From: Phycisphaerae bacterium
GTDB lineage: Bacteria > Planctomycetota > Phycisphaerae > Phycisphaerales > Phycisphaeraceae
Length of the DNA stretch: 64,000 nt
Assembly: GCA_030432595.1 (NCBI GenBank)
Contig: JAUIGU010000014.1
Span: 1-64,000, forward strand
Direction of reading: 5' to 3'
The notes beneath the pieces were generated by a model that ran no database searches, was not told the origin of the DNA, and saw only the letters and a program-made list of their open reading frames with translations. Of the stretch, positions 9,162-18,510 are shown in pieces. Made by a program: the position numbers and the translations under genes. Position 1 is the stretch's first letter. Every line of letters begins with the position of its first letter.

Positions 9162-10355
9162 GTGATTCCGCTCGAACTCTTTGCCGTGATTCTGCTGGGT
9201 GTGTGGGGGTGCTGCGTGGGCAGCTTCCTGAACGTGGTGATCTTCCGCGTGCCCGAGGGGTTGAGCGTGGTGTCGCCGCCGTCGCGTTGCCCGGGGTGCG
9301 AGACGAAGCTGGCGTGGTACGACAACGTGCCGGTCCTGGGCTGGCTGTGGCTGCGCGGCAAGTGCCGGTCGTGCAAGATGAAGATCAGCCCGCAGTACCC
9401 GCTGATCGAGGCGCTGACGGGGCTGCTGTTCGCGGGTTTGACGGCGGCGTATTACTTCACGGACCTGCGCCCGCCGTTCGCGGAGGCAGGGGTGGCGGCG
9501 ACGTGGCCTGTGCTGGGCGTGCATCTGTGCCTGATCGCGTGCATGGTCGCCGCGACGGTGATCGACGCAAAGCTGTTCATCATTCCGTTGGGGATTACTT
9601 GGACGGCGGCGGTAATGGCAATGGTTCAGCCGGTGGCCTTGCTGGTCGGACTGATCGACCCGCGAGCGATTCAACAGGGCGACTTTTGGGACTCGCTCGT
9701 TCCGGTGGCGATGGGGAGCGAGGTCGGGTTAGCCATCGGCGCGACGATCGGCCTGTTGATCTCGGTCGGGCTTCTGTGGCGTGGCGTCTTCCCCCAAAGC
9801 TTCGCCGACGAGCCGGAGGTGCCCGAAGGGATGGACCCGAACGATCCGGATCTCATCCTGGTTCACCCCCACCCGCGACGTGAAGTGATGAAGGAGTTGT
9901 TGTTCCTTGCTCCGGTGATCGCGCTCGGGATATTGGGTTTTGCGACGTCCGCTGCGCTTGAAGAATCCGTCGCCGGCGTCAACGCGATCTCCGGCGTCCT
10001 CCTCGGCTACCTCATCGGCGGCGGTGTGGTCTGGGCGGTCCGCATCCTCGGCACGCTGATGTTCGGCAAGGAAGCCATGGGCCTGGGCGACGTGCACCTC
10101 ATGGCGGCCGTGGGCGCGGTGATCGGTTGGCGCGACGCGACGCTCGCGTTTTTCGTCGCCCCCTTCATCGGCATCCTCGTCGTGCTCGTCACCAGCGGGC
10201 TCGCGTCGGTGCTCAAGGGCAAGACGCGGATCATCCCGTACGGCCCGTCGCTGTGCGCCGCCACCCTGATCGTCATGCTGCTGCGCAACCACTTTTACGC
10301 GTACCTGCTGCCGGGCATGGGCGGGCCCGGCGGGGTGTCCGGCGTCTCGCCATAG
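9162..10355 (+). CDS. Prepilin leader peptidase / N-methyltransferase (type IV pilin or type II secretion)
   Basis: This membrane aspartyl protease (family A24) cleaves and methylates type IV prepilins and pseudopilins. The N-terminal methylase part has SFLNVVIFRVP and two CxxC pairs (CPGC at about 45, CRSC at about 68) for zinc. The catalytic GLGDVH motif is near residue 308, and membrane segments fill the rest. At 397 residues it is longer than the usual 250-290. The extra length is a charged segment between TM helices (about 190-250, PEVPEGMDPNDPDLILVHPH) typical of planctomycete homologues. GTG start, 6 bases after the xseB stop. Pilus genes themselves are not in the window. Confidence 0.92.
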   Translation: MIPLELFAVILLGVWGCCVGSFLNVVIFRVPEGLSVVSPPSRCPGCETKLAWYDNVPVLGWLWLRGKCRSCKMKISPQYPLIEALTGLLFAGLTAAYYFTDLRPPFAEAGVAATWPVLGVHLCLIACMVAATVIDAKLFIIPLGITWTAAVMAMVQPVALLVGLIDPRAIQQGDFWDSLVPVAMGSEVGLAIGATIGLLISVGLLWRGVFPQSFADEPEVPEGMDPNDPDLILVHPHPRREVMKELLFLAPVIALGILGFATSAALEESVAGVNAISGVLLGYLIGGGVVWAVRILGTLMFGKEAMGLGDVHLMAAVGAVIGWRDATLAFFVAPFIGILVVLVTSGLASVLKGKTRIIPYGPSLCAATLIVMLLRNHFYAYLLPGMGGPGGVSGVSP

Positions 10356-10377
10356 CCCCGCAAACGCATGCGGGGCT
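10354..10377 (+). terminator. Hairpin overlapping the stop of the prepilin peptidase
   Basis: Arms AGCCCCGCA (10354-10362) and its complement (10369-10377) form a 9-bp GC-rich stem with a 6-base loop, starting within the TAG stop codon. The bases after it (TGGCCCTTTC) are only weakly U-rich, so this is a possible rather than certain terminator. Confidence 0.45.
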
Positions 10378-10463
10378 TGGCCCTTTCATCCGGGGTGCGG
10401 CGGGCCGACGCCGCTCTCCGCGGAGCGTTAAACTCCGGGCTTCTCGAACCTCAGGAGCCCGCC

Positions 10464-11102
10464 ATGATGACCCGTCTGACGCCCGTGTTTGCCCTGACGC
10501 TGCTCGCGTGGGTCGGCCTGTCCTCGACCGGCTGCACGTCCTGGACCAGCCTCCAGAACGAGCGCGACGCGCTTTACCGCCAGAACCGCCAGCTTCAGAG
10601 CGAGAAGGACCAGCTAGCGGCCGAGAACGAAGCGCTGCGGGCACAACTCGCGCAGCGTTCCACGGCCCCGCAGACCCAGCCGGACACGGCCGTGCTCTCC
10701 TTCGATGGCTCGGGCTTCGAGGGCATCTCCGGCGTTGAGGTCGACACCTCCACCGCCGGCGAGGTCACGGTCCGCGTGCCCGGCGACGTGCTCTTCGCCT
10801 CCGGGCAGGCGACGCTCAGCAGCGGCGCGAAGAAGACGCTCAACGACGTCGCCAAGGCGCTCAACGCCAGCTACGCCGGCCGCCCGGTCGTCGTCGAGGG
10901 CCACACCGACAGCGACCCGATCCGCCGCAGCAGTTGGGCCAGCAACGAAGCGCTCAGCGAGGCCCGGGCGAAGGCGGTGGCCGACTACCTCGCCCAGCAG
11001 GGTGTGAGCGGTTCGCGTCTCTCCACCGTCGGCATGGGCGCGTCCCAGCCGCGCGGCAGCGACAAGGCGAAGAACCGCCGCGTCGAGATCGTGGTGCGTT
11101 GA
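10464..11102 (+). CDS. OmpA-family (peptidoglycan-binding) lipoprotein
   Basis: The 212-residue protein has a lipoprotein signal with lipobox STGC (Cys about 24), then a coiled coil (LQNERDALYRQNRQLQSEKDQ and onward, about 29-65). A Pal/OmpA-like domain follows (about 95-212) with VLFASGQATLS, VEGHTDSDPI and the terminal AKNRRVEIVV. This domain binds diaminopimelate in peptidoglycan, so the protein probably ties the outer membrane to the wall. AGGAG sits 7 bases before the ATG. It is not adjacent to tol genes, so it is not named pal. Confidence 0.9.
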   Translation: MMTRLTPVFALTLLAWVGLSSTGCTSWTSLQNERDALYRQNRQLQSEKDQLAAENEALRAQLAQRSTAPQTQPDTAVLSFDGSGFEGISGVEVDTSTAGEVTVRVPGDVLFASGQATLSSGAKKTLNDVAKALNASYAGRPVVVEGHTDSDPIRRSSWASNEALSEARAKAVADYLAQQGVSGSRLSTVGMGASQPRGSDKAKNRRVEIVVR

Positions 11103-11208
11103 GAGAATGGTCGATTGAGGATTGCCGGGTGCCGATTTCCTCGGGCAGTTAGCTAACCTTCGACTCGGCGCATCACTGGGCATTTGTCAATCCTCGCTCG
11201 GCAATGGC

Positions 11209-11859
11209 ATGATCGGCATCGTTGACTACGGCATGGGCAACCTGCGCTCGGTGCAGAAGGCGCTGCAGCACCTCGGGCACGACGCGGAGGTCGTGGCGGA
11301 TGCGGCGGGCATTGCCGGGAGCGCGCGATTAATCCTTCCGGGGGTCGGCAACTTCGCGGACGGGGTGCGGCAGCTCGAAGAACGCGGGTTGACCGACACG
11401 GTCAAGGCGTTCGCGGCTTCGGGCAAACCGATGCTGGGCGTGTGCATGGGGATGCAACTGCTGTTCGATTCCTCGACCGAGGACGCGCCGCCTGGCGGAC
11501 CGACGGTACCGGGCCTGGGGCTGCTGCCGGGGCGGGTAGTGCGTTTTGAGGAAGACCAGGGGCCGGGTCGGCCGCGGCTGAAGGTGCCGCACATGGGGTG
11601 GAACATGCTCGACTTCGACGCGTCGTCGACCGTGCTGTTCGAGGGCCTGGAGCCGGGGCCGAGCACGCAGGTCTATTTCGTGCACGGCTACTACTGCGTG
11701 CCCGACGCCCCCGCCGACATCGCCGCGACCGCGACCTACGGCAGGCCGTTTTGCGCCGCGGTCCACCGCGGGAACCTGTGGGCGACGCAGTTCCACCCCG
11801 AGAAATCGCAACGCGTCGGCCTGCGTATCCTCGACAACTTCGCACGCTGCGAAGCCTGA
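11209..11859 (+). CDS. hisH: Imidazole glycerol phosphate synthase, glutaminase subunit
   Basis: HisH supplies ammonia to HisF in histidine synthesis. The 216-residue protein starts MIGIVDYGMGNLRSV, has the oxyanion/nucleophile segment LGVCMGMQLLF with the catalytic Cys, and ends with QFHPEKSQ (His, Glu of the triad). Length and start match the family. No other his genes are nearby, so histidine genes are dispersed. The 106-base upstream spacer contains a weak inverted pair (GAGGATTG near 11115 and CAATCCTC near 11188). Confidence 0.95.
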   Translation: MIGIVDYGMGNLRSVQKALQHLGHDAEVVADAAGIAGSARLILPGVGNFADGVRQLEERGLTDTVKAFAASGKPMLGVCMGMQLLFDSSTEDAPPGGPTVPGLGLLPGRVVRFEEDQGPGRPRLKVPHMGWNMLDFDASSTVLFEGLEPGPSTQVYFVHGYYCVPDAPADIAATATYGRPFCAAVHRGNLWATQFHPEKSQRVGLRILDNFARCEA

Positions 11860-11873
11860 AGACAAAGACCACC

Positions 11874-13034
11874 ATGACCCACCCGACGACCCGCCCGGTC
11901 ACGCCGGGCCCGGCTTTGCCGGACGATTCGCCCGCTCTGGCCCGCCGCGCCCAGCGTGTCCCGCTGCCATTGCTGGCGGACGTGGCCGGCTACGTGCCGT
12001 GCATGACGGACGTCTCCGCGGACACGGACGCCCACGCGTACTGGATTCAACTCTTTCGCGACCACTTCGCGATGCTGCGGCGGGGTCTGGTTGAGCAGGC
12101 GGCGGCGCTTTCATGGACCGAGGCCAAAGCACGCGACCGAGGCCAGGCCGCAGAAGACGACTTCTTCGCGTACCTCGACGCGGTCACGCGCGACCCCGCG
12201 GCGTACGGCCGGCTCGACATCCTCTCGATCTGCTGGGCCCGTGAGGATGCGCTCGAACGAGCAGGCATCGTGGATGCGTACGTCGTGCCCAAACGTGATG
12301 AGAACGAAAGTGCACTGGCGTTGCTGCCGGGCTTGCTCGCCGAGCAGGACGCACTTAACCCCGAGGCGCGTTTTGCTGCCGTGGTCCGCGGTGTTTTCGC
12401 AGGGAACATCTTCGATCTTGGCGCGAAAGAAACCATCGCGATGTTCGAGAAGGGCGAGATGGACTTTGCCGCCGTCCGCGCGAAACTCAAGCCGCGCCCG
12501 TGGCGGGTGGACGGCTTCGACGCACTGGCCGCGCGTTTCCCGGCCGCCGAAACCTCGCCGTACCGCTGCGCGGTGTTGTTCGTGGACAACGCCGGGCCGG
12601 ACGTATTGCTGGGGATGCTGCCGTTTGCGCGGGAGTTATTGCGACGCGGTACGGGCGTGATCCTCACGTCCAACACGCGACCATCCCTGAACGACATCAC
12701 GCACGACGCGCTGGTCGTTCTCGTCGAGCAGGTTGCCGAATCCGACGAAACCATCGCGGACGCGTTGGCCGACGGCCGGCTGGAACTGGTCCCCAGCGGC
12801 AACGACGCCCCGCTGATCGACCTGTCCGCCGTAAGCCCCGAACTGGCCGAGGCGTGCGAACGACGCGGCGTCGATTTCGTCGTGCTCGAAGGCATGGGCC
12901 GGTCGCTCGAAAGCAACTGGCACGCCAAGTTCACCTGCGACGTGCTCAAGGTCTGCATGATCAAAGACCTGGGCGTCGCGCGGTCGATCGATGCAGAGCT
13001 TTACGACTTGATTCTGAAGTTTGAGCCCGCGTAA
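11874..13034 (+). CDS. DUF89 damage-control phosphatase, PANK4-type, stand-alone
   Basis: The 386-residue protein belongs to the DUF89 metal-dependent phosphatases. Diagnostic segments are FVDNAGPDVLLGMLPFAREL (metal-binding Asp/Asn), LTSNTRPSLND and VLEGMGRSLESNWHAKFTCD. The last is characteristic of the subfamily fused to pantothenate kinase in eukaryotes (PANK4), which hydrolyses 4'-phosphopantetheine and its oxidised forms. Here it is a separate bacterial protein with no kinase domain. It starts 14 bases after the hisH stop, so it is probably co-transcribed with it. Substrate is inferred from the family only. Confidence 0.82.
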   Translation: MTHPTTRPVTPGPALPDDSPALARRAQRVPLPLLADVAGYVPCMTDVSADTDAHAYWIQLFRDHFAMLRRGLVEQAAALSWTEAKARDRGQAAEDDFFAYLDAVTRDPAAYGRLDILSICWAREDALERAGIVDAYVVPKRDENESALALLPGLLAEQDALNPEARFAAVVRGVFAGNIFDLGAKETIAMFEKGEMDFAAVRAKLKPRPWRVDGFDALAARFPAAETSPYRCAVLFVDNAGPDVLLGMLPFARELLRRGTGVILTSNTRPSLNDITHDALVVLVEQVAESDETIADALADGRLELVPSGNDAPLIDLSAVSPELAEACERRGVDFVVLEGMGRSLESNWHAKFTCDVLKVCMIKDLGVARSIDAELYDLILKFEPA

Positions 13035-13046
13035 ATCGAGTTGCTG

Positions 13047-13985
13047 TCAGTCTGTGTTTTGTTGTGCGCCGGTTTCGCGCTCGATGGTATCCAGCAACGC
13101 GTGCCGCAACCACGTTGTGACCGTCCCGACATTGCCGTTGCCGATCGCGTGCTGCTCCACCTTCGTCACCGGCAGTACCCCCCAACCCGAGTTGGTCAGC
13201 ATGACTTCGTCGGCCCCGAGCAGGTCGTCGATGCTCAGCATCTTCCGCCGCACTTCGATCCCTTCCGCCTCGGCCAACTCGAACAGCGCGGCGCGCGTGA
13301 TCCCCGGCAGCACGGGCGCAGGCAACGCGCCCTCGACCTCTTCGCCTTTGGCGAACGGCGTGAGCAGCGCGCCGTCTTTGACCAGCAGCACGTTGGACAC
13401 GCAGCCGGAGGCAAGGTGGTTGGTGACATTCAGCCAGATCGCCTCGGCCGCGCCCAACGCCGCGGCGCGGCGCAGCGCGCGGAGCCGGGCCCAGTAGTTG
13501 AGCGTCTTGTGCCCGGCGGTCTCGTCGAAGGGGTTGGCGGCCGGGCCGTGCACGACAACGGTCACGCCCCGCTCGAAGTAGGCCGGGTCGTACTGCGTCG
13601 GCGGCTGCGGGACAATGGCGATCGTCTGCCGGGACTGCGCGGTCACGCCGGCCGCGCCGTCCGACTCTGCCTGGTCTTCGGTCGGGCGGAGCATCGACAA
13701 CGTCCCGGCCGTGACGGTCAGCCGGAGTCGCGCCCGGTCGATGCCGTTGTGAATGATGGTCTGCTCGACCGCGTCGGCCAGCGGGGCGGGGTTAAGGTCC
13801 GCCGCCAGGCCCAGGGCGGCCGCAGAATTTGCCAACCGCCGCAGGTGGGCGTCCAGCCGGAAGACCCGTCCGTGGTACGCCTGGAAGGTCTCGAACAGCC
13901 CGACCGCGTGCTGGAGCCCGGCGTCCTCAACGCGGACGCGGGCCTGATCAGGGGCGTGAAATGTGCCGTTGAGGTAGACGTCCAT
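13047..13985 (-). CDS. Class IV PLP-dependent aminotransferase / aminodeoxychorismate lyase family
   Basis: The 312-residue fold-type IV PLP enzyme has MDVYLNGTFHAPDQARVRVEDAGLQHAVGLFETFQAYHG at its N-terminus, the PLP lysine in AGHKTLNYW (Lys160), and the downstream segments SGCVSNVLLVKDG and LPGITRAALFELA. The family covers branched-chain aminotransferase (IlvE), D-alanine aminotransferase and 4-amino-4-deoxychorismate lyase (PabC). The sequence alone does not settle which, though the GLFET motif leans toward PabC or D-amino-acid transaminase. It is convergent with the DUF89 gene. Confidence 0.88.
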   Translation of the reverse strand: MDVYLNGTFHAPDQARVRVEDAGLQHAVGLFETFQAYHGRVFRLDAHLRRLANSAAALGLAADLNPAPLADAVEQTIIHNGIDRARLRLTVTAGTLSMLRPTEDQAESDGAAGVTAQSRQTIAIVPQPPTQYDPAYFERGVTVVVHGPAANPFDETAGHKTLNYWARLRALRRAAALGAAEAIWLNVTNHLASGCVSNVLLVKDGALLTPFAKGEEVEGALPAPVLPGITRAALFELAEAEGIEVRRKMLSIDDLLGADEVMLTNSGWGVLPVTKVEQHAIGNGNVGTVTTWLRHALLDTIERETGAQQNTD

Positions 13986-14018
13986 GGCGAGGCTGGGATT
14001 AAAGTCTGAAAGTGTTGG

Positions 14019-14158
14019 GCTGGGGCTTGGGGATGGGCCGGAGCGCGGCCGTGCCCAGGTTGAACACCCATTCGAACCTGATTACACTGCTGGGCTCGCC
14101 ACGGGAAACGGTGGTGAGCTTTCACCATACCTCAAGCCCGAAACCCCAGCCCCCAACC
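14019..14158. repeat. Imperfect C/G-rich inverted repeat upstream of rpmE2
   Basis: A G-rich segment (14019-14035, GCTGGGGCTTGGGGA) faces a C-rich segment (14132-14158, with CCCCAGCCCCCAACCCC). The two are imperfect inverted complements and resemble the much cleaner element at 46091-46186. The right arm ends 13 bases before the rpmE2 ATG. Confidence 0.55.
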
Positions 14159-14170
14159 CCGAGCCCGACG

Positions 14171-14434
14171 ATGAAAGACGGCATCCACCCCGAATACCGC
14201 CCGGTCGTGTTCCGCGACGTGTCCTCTGATGTCTCGTTCCTGACCCGCTCGACGGTCAAGAGCAAGGAGACCGTCAAGTGGGAAGACGGCAAGGAGTACC
14301 CGCTGGTCAAGGTCGATATCTCGTCGGCCAGCCACCCGTTCTTCACCGGCAAGCAGAAGTTCGTCGACGCCGCCGGCCGGGTCGAGAAGTTCCAGCGCAA
14401 GTTCAGCGGCAACTACTTCGGCAAGAAGAAGTGA
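14171..14434 (+). CDS. rpmE2: Large ribosomal subunit protein bL31, type B (zinc-free form)
   Basis: The 87-residue protein [25 protein letters not shown] matches type B L31. It lacks the CxxC zinc ligands of type A L31, and in many bacteria it replaces that form under zinc limitation. The C-terminus ([15 protein letters not shown]) is the usual basic tail. Start and length match the family. It is followed by a hairpin terminator and then prfA, a pairing (rpmE-prfA) common in bacteria. Confidence 0.94.
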   Translation: MKDGIHPEYRPVVFRDVSSDVSFLTRSTVKSKETVKWEDGKEYPLVKVDISSASHPFFTGKQKFVDAAGRVEKFQRKFSGNYFGKKK

Positions 14435-14476
14435 GCCCGCGGACCGCGGCAGCGCCCGCATGGATTTGACACCCCC

Positions 14477-14514
14477 GAAGCCCACGGATTCAATCCGTGG
14501 GCTTCTTTGTTTTT
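14477..14514 (+). terminator. Perfect palindrome plus T-tract: terminator between rpmE2 and prfA
   Basis: A perfect 29-base odd palindrome (arms 14477-14490 and 14492-14505, GAAGCCCACGGATT) is followed by TTTGTTTTTC. This is a good rho-independent terminator for rpmE2. It is also a member of the GAAGCCCACGGA repeat family: the stretch from about 14471 to the centre is identical to 56961 onward. Confidence 0.85.
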
Positions 14515-14526
14515 CTGTTCAATCCC

Positions 14527-15618
14527 ATGTCCATCCCGCGAGACAATTTGATCGACAAGCTCGAAGCGCTGCGCACGCAGTTCGACGAGCTCGAACGGCA
14601 ACTCGCGGACCCGGCGGTCGTGTCGGACCACGAAAGGGTTCGGGCACTGTCGGTCAAGCGGGCCGCGATCGCGGGGATCGTCGAGAAATACGGCGTGTAC
14701 TGCGACGAGATCGAAGCACTCGAAGAAGCACGCGAGATCGTGGACGCCGGCCCGCAGGGCGAAGACGCCGAACTGGTCGAGCTGGCGGCGGATCAACTGC
14801 GGGTGCTCGAATCCAGCACCGCCGAGACGCTCGACGCCATCGCCGCCGAGTTGGTCACGGCCGACGACGCCGCGGTCGGGGCGGTGATCCTTGAGGTCCG
14901 GGCGGGGACCGGCGGCGCGGAGGCGGCGCTGTTCGCTGGCGATCTCCTTCAGGTCTACGAGCAGTATGCCCGCCAGCGCGGCTGGGCCTTCGACGTCCTC
15001 GAAACCAGCGCCGGCGAGCAGGGCGGCGTCCGCGCCGCGACCGTTGGCGTGCGTGGCGAGGGCGTCTGGCAGCACCTGGGTTACGAGGGCGGCGTCCACT
15101 GCGTCAAGCGTGTCCCGGCCACCGAAACACAGGGCCGGGTGCATACGTCCACCGCGACCGTCGCCGTGCTCCCCGAGCCCGAAGACGTCGAGGTCGAGCT
15201 GAACCCCGACGACATCGAGACCCACGTCACCACCGCCCAGGGCCCCGGCGGGCAGAACGTCAACAAGGTCGCCACGGCCGTCCACCTTATCCACAAGCCC
15301 ACGGGCATCGAGGTGCGGATGCAGGAGAGCAAGAGCCAGCAGCAGAACCGGCAGAAGGCGATGCAACTGCTCAAGGCACGCCTGTACGAACAGCAACGCG
15401 CCGCCGCCGACGCGGAACGGGCCGAGCAGCGCAGCGAGATGATCGGCACGGGCGGCCGCAGCGAACGCGTCCGCACTTACCGCTGGAAGGACAACCTGGC
15501 CGTCGATCACCGGCTCGGGGCGTCGTTCAACCTGCAACGCGTGCTGGCCGGCGAGCTGGACGAACTCATCGACGCCCTGATCGCCGAGGACCGGGCCCGG
15601 CGGTTGGCGGCCTTGTAA
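14527..15618 (+). CDS. prfA: Peptide chain release factor 1
   Basis: RF1 reads UAA and UAG and triggers peptide release. The 363-residue protein carries the PxT-type tripeptide in [14 protein letters not shown], which marks RF1 rather than RF2, and the catalytic GGQ in [16 protein letters not shown]. The N-terminal helical domain and C-terminal [18 protein letters not shown] are as expected. The start [10 protein letters not shown] is chosen because an upstream in-frame ATG lies in the terminator hairpin. Confidence 0.95.
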   Translation: MSIPRDNLIDKLEALRTQFDELERQLADPAVVSDHERVRALSVKRAAIAGIVEKYGVYCDEIEALEEAREIVDAGPQGEDAELVELAADQLRVLESSTAETLDAIAAELVTADDAAVGAVILEVRAGTGGAEAALFAGDLLQVYEQYARQRGWAFDVLETSAGEQGGVRAATVGVRGEGVWQHLGYEGGVHCVKRVPATETQGRVHTSTATVAVLPEPEDVEVELNPDDIETHVTTAQGPGGQNVNKVATAVHLIHKPTGIEVRMQESKSQQQNRQKAMQLLKARLYEQQRAAADAERAEQRSEMIGTGGRSERVRTYRWKDNLAVDHRLGASFNLQRVLAGELDELIDALIAEDRARRLAAL

Positions 15619-15678
15619 CCGCGTATTCCCCGGCAGCGGTTGTGAAGTGGGGGGGCGGGAACACCCGATAACCTCGGA

Positions 15679-18498
15679 GTGAAGCGTTGGTGCGCGTTTG
15701 TTGTCGTTTGGTTGACGGTCGGCTGGGCGTGGCCCGTCGGACCATCGACGGCGCTGGCGCAGGAGGTAGTGGTCAGCCCGCGGCGGCTGGTTCACCTCTT
15801 CGACTTCGAGGAGACCAACGACGCGGGCGTCAAGATCGGCCGCGGCTTGGCGATGCCGCGCAACTGGTACCCGGTCGGCCGTGACCCGCTCGCCGAGGAC
15901 CCCAACTTCCTCGCCATCCCGCTGCACCAGCGCCTCACCGACCGGCCCGGCTACCCGCCTTACGGGCAAGTGGGTTTCGACACGACGCAGACGGCCTCGG
16001 GCGACTTTGCGCTCGGGCTCGAGACCCAGGGGGGGCACACCGGCGCGTACCTCGCCGTCGGCGCATTGCCCGCGCTTCCGGACAGCGACTACCTCGTGAC
16101 CGCCAAGGTCAAGACGCAAGGCCTCAAGCACGCGGGTGCCGTGCTCGTGGCATACCTGATCGACGAGGACGGCCAGCGCATCGCGGACAGCGTCCGCCAC
16201 ACCCGCCTGCTGCGCGACGAGAAAAACCAGGGGTGGGTCGCCGTCGATCTGAAGCTGCGCGGCCGGCACCAACGCGCCGCATTCATCGGCATCGAAGCCC
16301 ACCTCGTCCAGCCCACGCCCGACCCCGACCACCCGCTGGCGGATCAGCAGGTCGTGGTGCAGGACGTGGAAGGGCGGGCGTGGTTTGACGACATCGGCGT
16401 CTGGCAACTGCCCAGCATCGACCTGCGCACGCAGAGCCCGGTCAACCTCATCCGCGCCCCGGAACGCCCGCGGATCGAAGCGGCGGTGCGCGACCTGGCA
16501 GGGAGGAACCTCTTCGCACGGCTGACCGTCTACGACATGGACCGCCGCAAGGTGGATGAGCAGGTCCAGCCGATCTTCCCCGGCTCGCCCGCGTCCTGGC
16601 AGTGGGAGCCCAACCTGCCGGGCTACGGCTGGTTCCTGTCCGAACTGGCGGTGTTCGACGACCCGGAAGGACGCCTGCCGTACCGCACCGACGCTGAGGC
16701 GCTGGCCAAGTCCGGACTCAATGCCGCTGCCCGGTCGTTCGGCGCGTTTCTGCACCTGCCGATGCACGAGCCTTCCGAGGGCGACGACGTCACCCGCATC
16801 GGCCTGGATGCCCAAGGCGTCCCCGAAGACGAACTGGCGCTGCTGCCCGACGTCGTTTCGACGCTGGGTCTGCGGTCTTTGACGGTGAGCGCCTGGGATC
16901 GCCACACCAAGCTGGCCGATCTGCCGCGGCGCCAGGCGTTCCTGGAGCGCGTCGTCGAAAGGGCGTTGACCATCGGCGACGACCTGACCGTTTCGTTCGA
17001 TCCCGTGCCGCAGGACTTGGAGTTGTCGGACGGCGTGAACACCCACGACCCCCTGGTAGTGTTCACCCGGCCCGTCGAGACCTGGATGCCGTACGTGCAG
17101 CCGGTGCTGGTCACGATGGGGCAGTTGGCCAGCGCATGGCAGGTCGGCGGGGAGGTTTCCGTATCCACCACCCTTGAGCCCGACCTTCTCGAAACGCTGG
17201 ACGAAGCCCACCGCGCGTTCGGACAGTGGTCGCCCGCGCCGGTGTTCGCGATGCCCGGCGCCATCAACCTGCCCACCGCCGCCACGGCACGCCACGTCAG
17301 CCACAAGCGCGTCTGGCCGATGGGCGTCGTGCCGGAAGACTTGGGCCGCTACCTCGAAAGCGAAGACTCGGCGGCCGCGGCGCCGCTCACATTGCAGATC
17401 GAAACCCCGCGGGCCGACCGGGTCCCGCATCGGCAGAGGGCCTCCGATCTGGCCCGCCGGATGATCGCCGCGTGGCAACTCGACGACGCGGTCGCCCTGT
17501 CCGTCGGCCCGCGGTGGACCCGCGGCGGCAGCGACAGATTGACGCTGCTGCCCGACCCGCTGCTGGGCGTCTACGCCAACGTCGCCGAACGCCTGATCGG
17601 CCGGCGCATCGTCGGCGAGATCGACCTGGGCCCGGGCGTGCGCTGCCTCGTTCTCCAGCACGGCGACCAGGAAGAAGGCTCGCTGATCGTCTGGAACGAC
17701 AGTCGGCGGGAAGAGTTTGCTTGGCTGGAGATGTACCTCGGCGACGAGCCGGTCGCGATCGACCTGTGGGGCAACCGCCACGAACCCAGCCGACGCGGCG
17801 GCAAACACCGCCTCGACCTCACGCCCGACCCGGTCTTCATCGAGGGCGTCAACCTCAGCCTCGCGCTGTTCCGGGCCGGGTTCGGTCTGGACCGGGCGTT
17901 CATCCCCTCGACCCAGGTGCCCCACCAGCGCACCGTGCGCGTCACGAACCCCTGGCCGATGACCATCAACGGCCGGTTCACCGTCACCGGGCCCGGGCAC
18001 TGGACGATCAACCCCCAGCGGCAGGTGTTCTCGCTGGCCCCCAACGCGTCGGTGGACTTGCCGGTGGCGATGAGCTTCCCGGTCAGCGAAGCGGCCGGCT
18101 TCAAGACGTTCTCCGCGCGCTTCGAGTTCCAGGCCGACCGCGAGTACGTCGTTGACCTGACGACGCCGATGGCGGTGGGCCTGGAGAACGTGCGCTTCGA
18201 AGCGTCGCTGCGGCTGGACAAGAAGTCCAACCCCGGGCAGGCCGACCTGATCGCGACCTGCATCATCACCAACATCGGCGACGAGGATCTGTCGCTCAAC
18301 GTGTTTGCCAGCCACGTCGATCACCCCTACGCCGAACGGCTGATCCCTCGGCTGGAACCGGGGCAGGCGGCGATCAAGAACTTCCGCTTCCCCAACGCCG
18401 GTGCCGCGCTGGTCCATACGCCGGTCTTGTGCGGGGTGCGGGAAGTCAACGGCCCGGCCGTGCTCAACCGGCACCTCACCCTGCTGAACTCAAAATGA
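15679..18498 (+). CDS. Large exported protein of unknown function with C-terminal NEW3/Ig-like domains
   Basis: The 939-residue product starts at a GTG and has a signal peptide (about 1-27, ending STALA). Residues 28-240 resemble a beta-sandwich carbohydrate-binding-like region (LFDFEETNDAGVKIGRGLAMPRNWYPVG, GRAWFDDIGVWQLP). The centre (about 300-650) is a mixed domain I do not recognise. The end (about 750-939) has repeated segments like TNPWPMTINGRFTVTGPG and CIITNIGDEDLSLNVF, typical of Ig-like/NPCBM-associated NEW3 domains. No catalytic motif is clear. It is convergent with the Ser/Thr kinase gene, 12 bases apart. Confidence 0.65.
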   Translation: MKRWCAFVVVWLTVGWAWPVGPSTALAQEVVVSPRRLVHLFDFEETNDAGVKIGRGLAMPRNWYPVGRDPLAEDPNFLAIPLHQRLTDRPGYPPYGQVGFDTTQTASGDFALGLETQGGHTGAYLAVGALPALPDSDYLVTAKVKTQGLKHAGAVLVAYLIDEDGQRIADSVRHTRLLRDEKNQGWVAVDLKLRGRHQRAAFIGIEAHLVQPTPDPDHPLADQQVVVQDVEGRAWFDDIGVWQLPSIDLRTQSPVNLIRAPERPRIEAAVRDLAGRNLFARLTVYDMDRRKVDEQVQPIFPGSPASWQWEPNLPGYGWFLSELAVFDDPEGRLPYRTDAEALAKSGLNAAARSFGAFLHLPMHEPSEGDDVTRIGLDAQGVPEDELALLPDVVSTLGLRSLTVSAWDRHTKLADLPRRQAFLERVVERALTIGDDLTVSFDPVPQDLELSDGVNTHDPLVVFTRPVETWMPYVQPVLVTMGQLASAWQVGGEVSVSTTLEPDLLETLDEAHRAFGQWSPAPVFAMPGAINLPTAATARHVSHKRVWPMGVVPEDLGRYLESEDSAAAAPLTLQIETPRADRVPHRQRASDLARRMIAAWQLDDAVALSVGPRWTRGGSDRLTLLPDPLLGVYANVAERLIGRRIVGEIDLGPGVRCLVLQHGDQEEGSLIVWNDSRREEFAWLEMYLGDEPVAIDLWGNRHEPSRRGGKHRLDLTPDPVFIEGVNLSLALFRAGFGLDRAFIPSTQVPHQRTVRVTNPWPMTINGRFTVTGPGHWTINPQRQVFSLAPNASVDLPVAMSFPVSEAAGFKTFSARFEFQADREYVVDLTTPMAVGLENVRFEASLRLDKKSNPGQADLIATCIITNIGDEDLSLNVFASHVDHPYAERLIPRLEPGQAAIKNFRFPNAGAALVHTPVLCGVREVNGPAVLNRHLTLLNSK

Positions 18499-18510
18499 AA
18501 ACCTCGGCGT

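Noticed and set aside
11103-11208. Weak inverted pair upstream of hisH (GAGGATTG / CAATCCTC) considered as another palindromic element
   Set aside because: Only about 8 bases pair convincingly and the arms are far apart, so it is not listed as a feature.
14413-18474. A minus-strand open frame of about 1350 codons across prfA and the 939-residue gene
   Set aside because: It is antisense to two well-supported genes, has an Arg/Val/Gly/Asp-rich composition with no domain, and is explained by the strong GC bias at third positions, which removes stop codons from the opposite strand.
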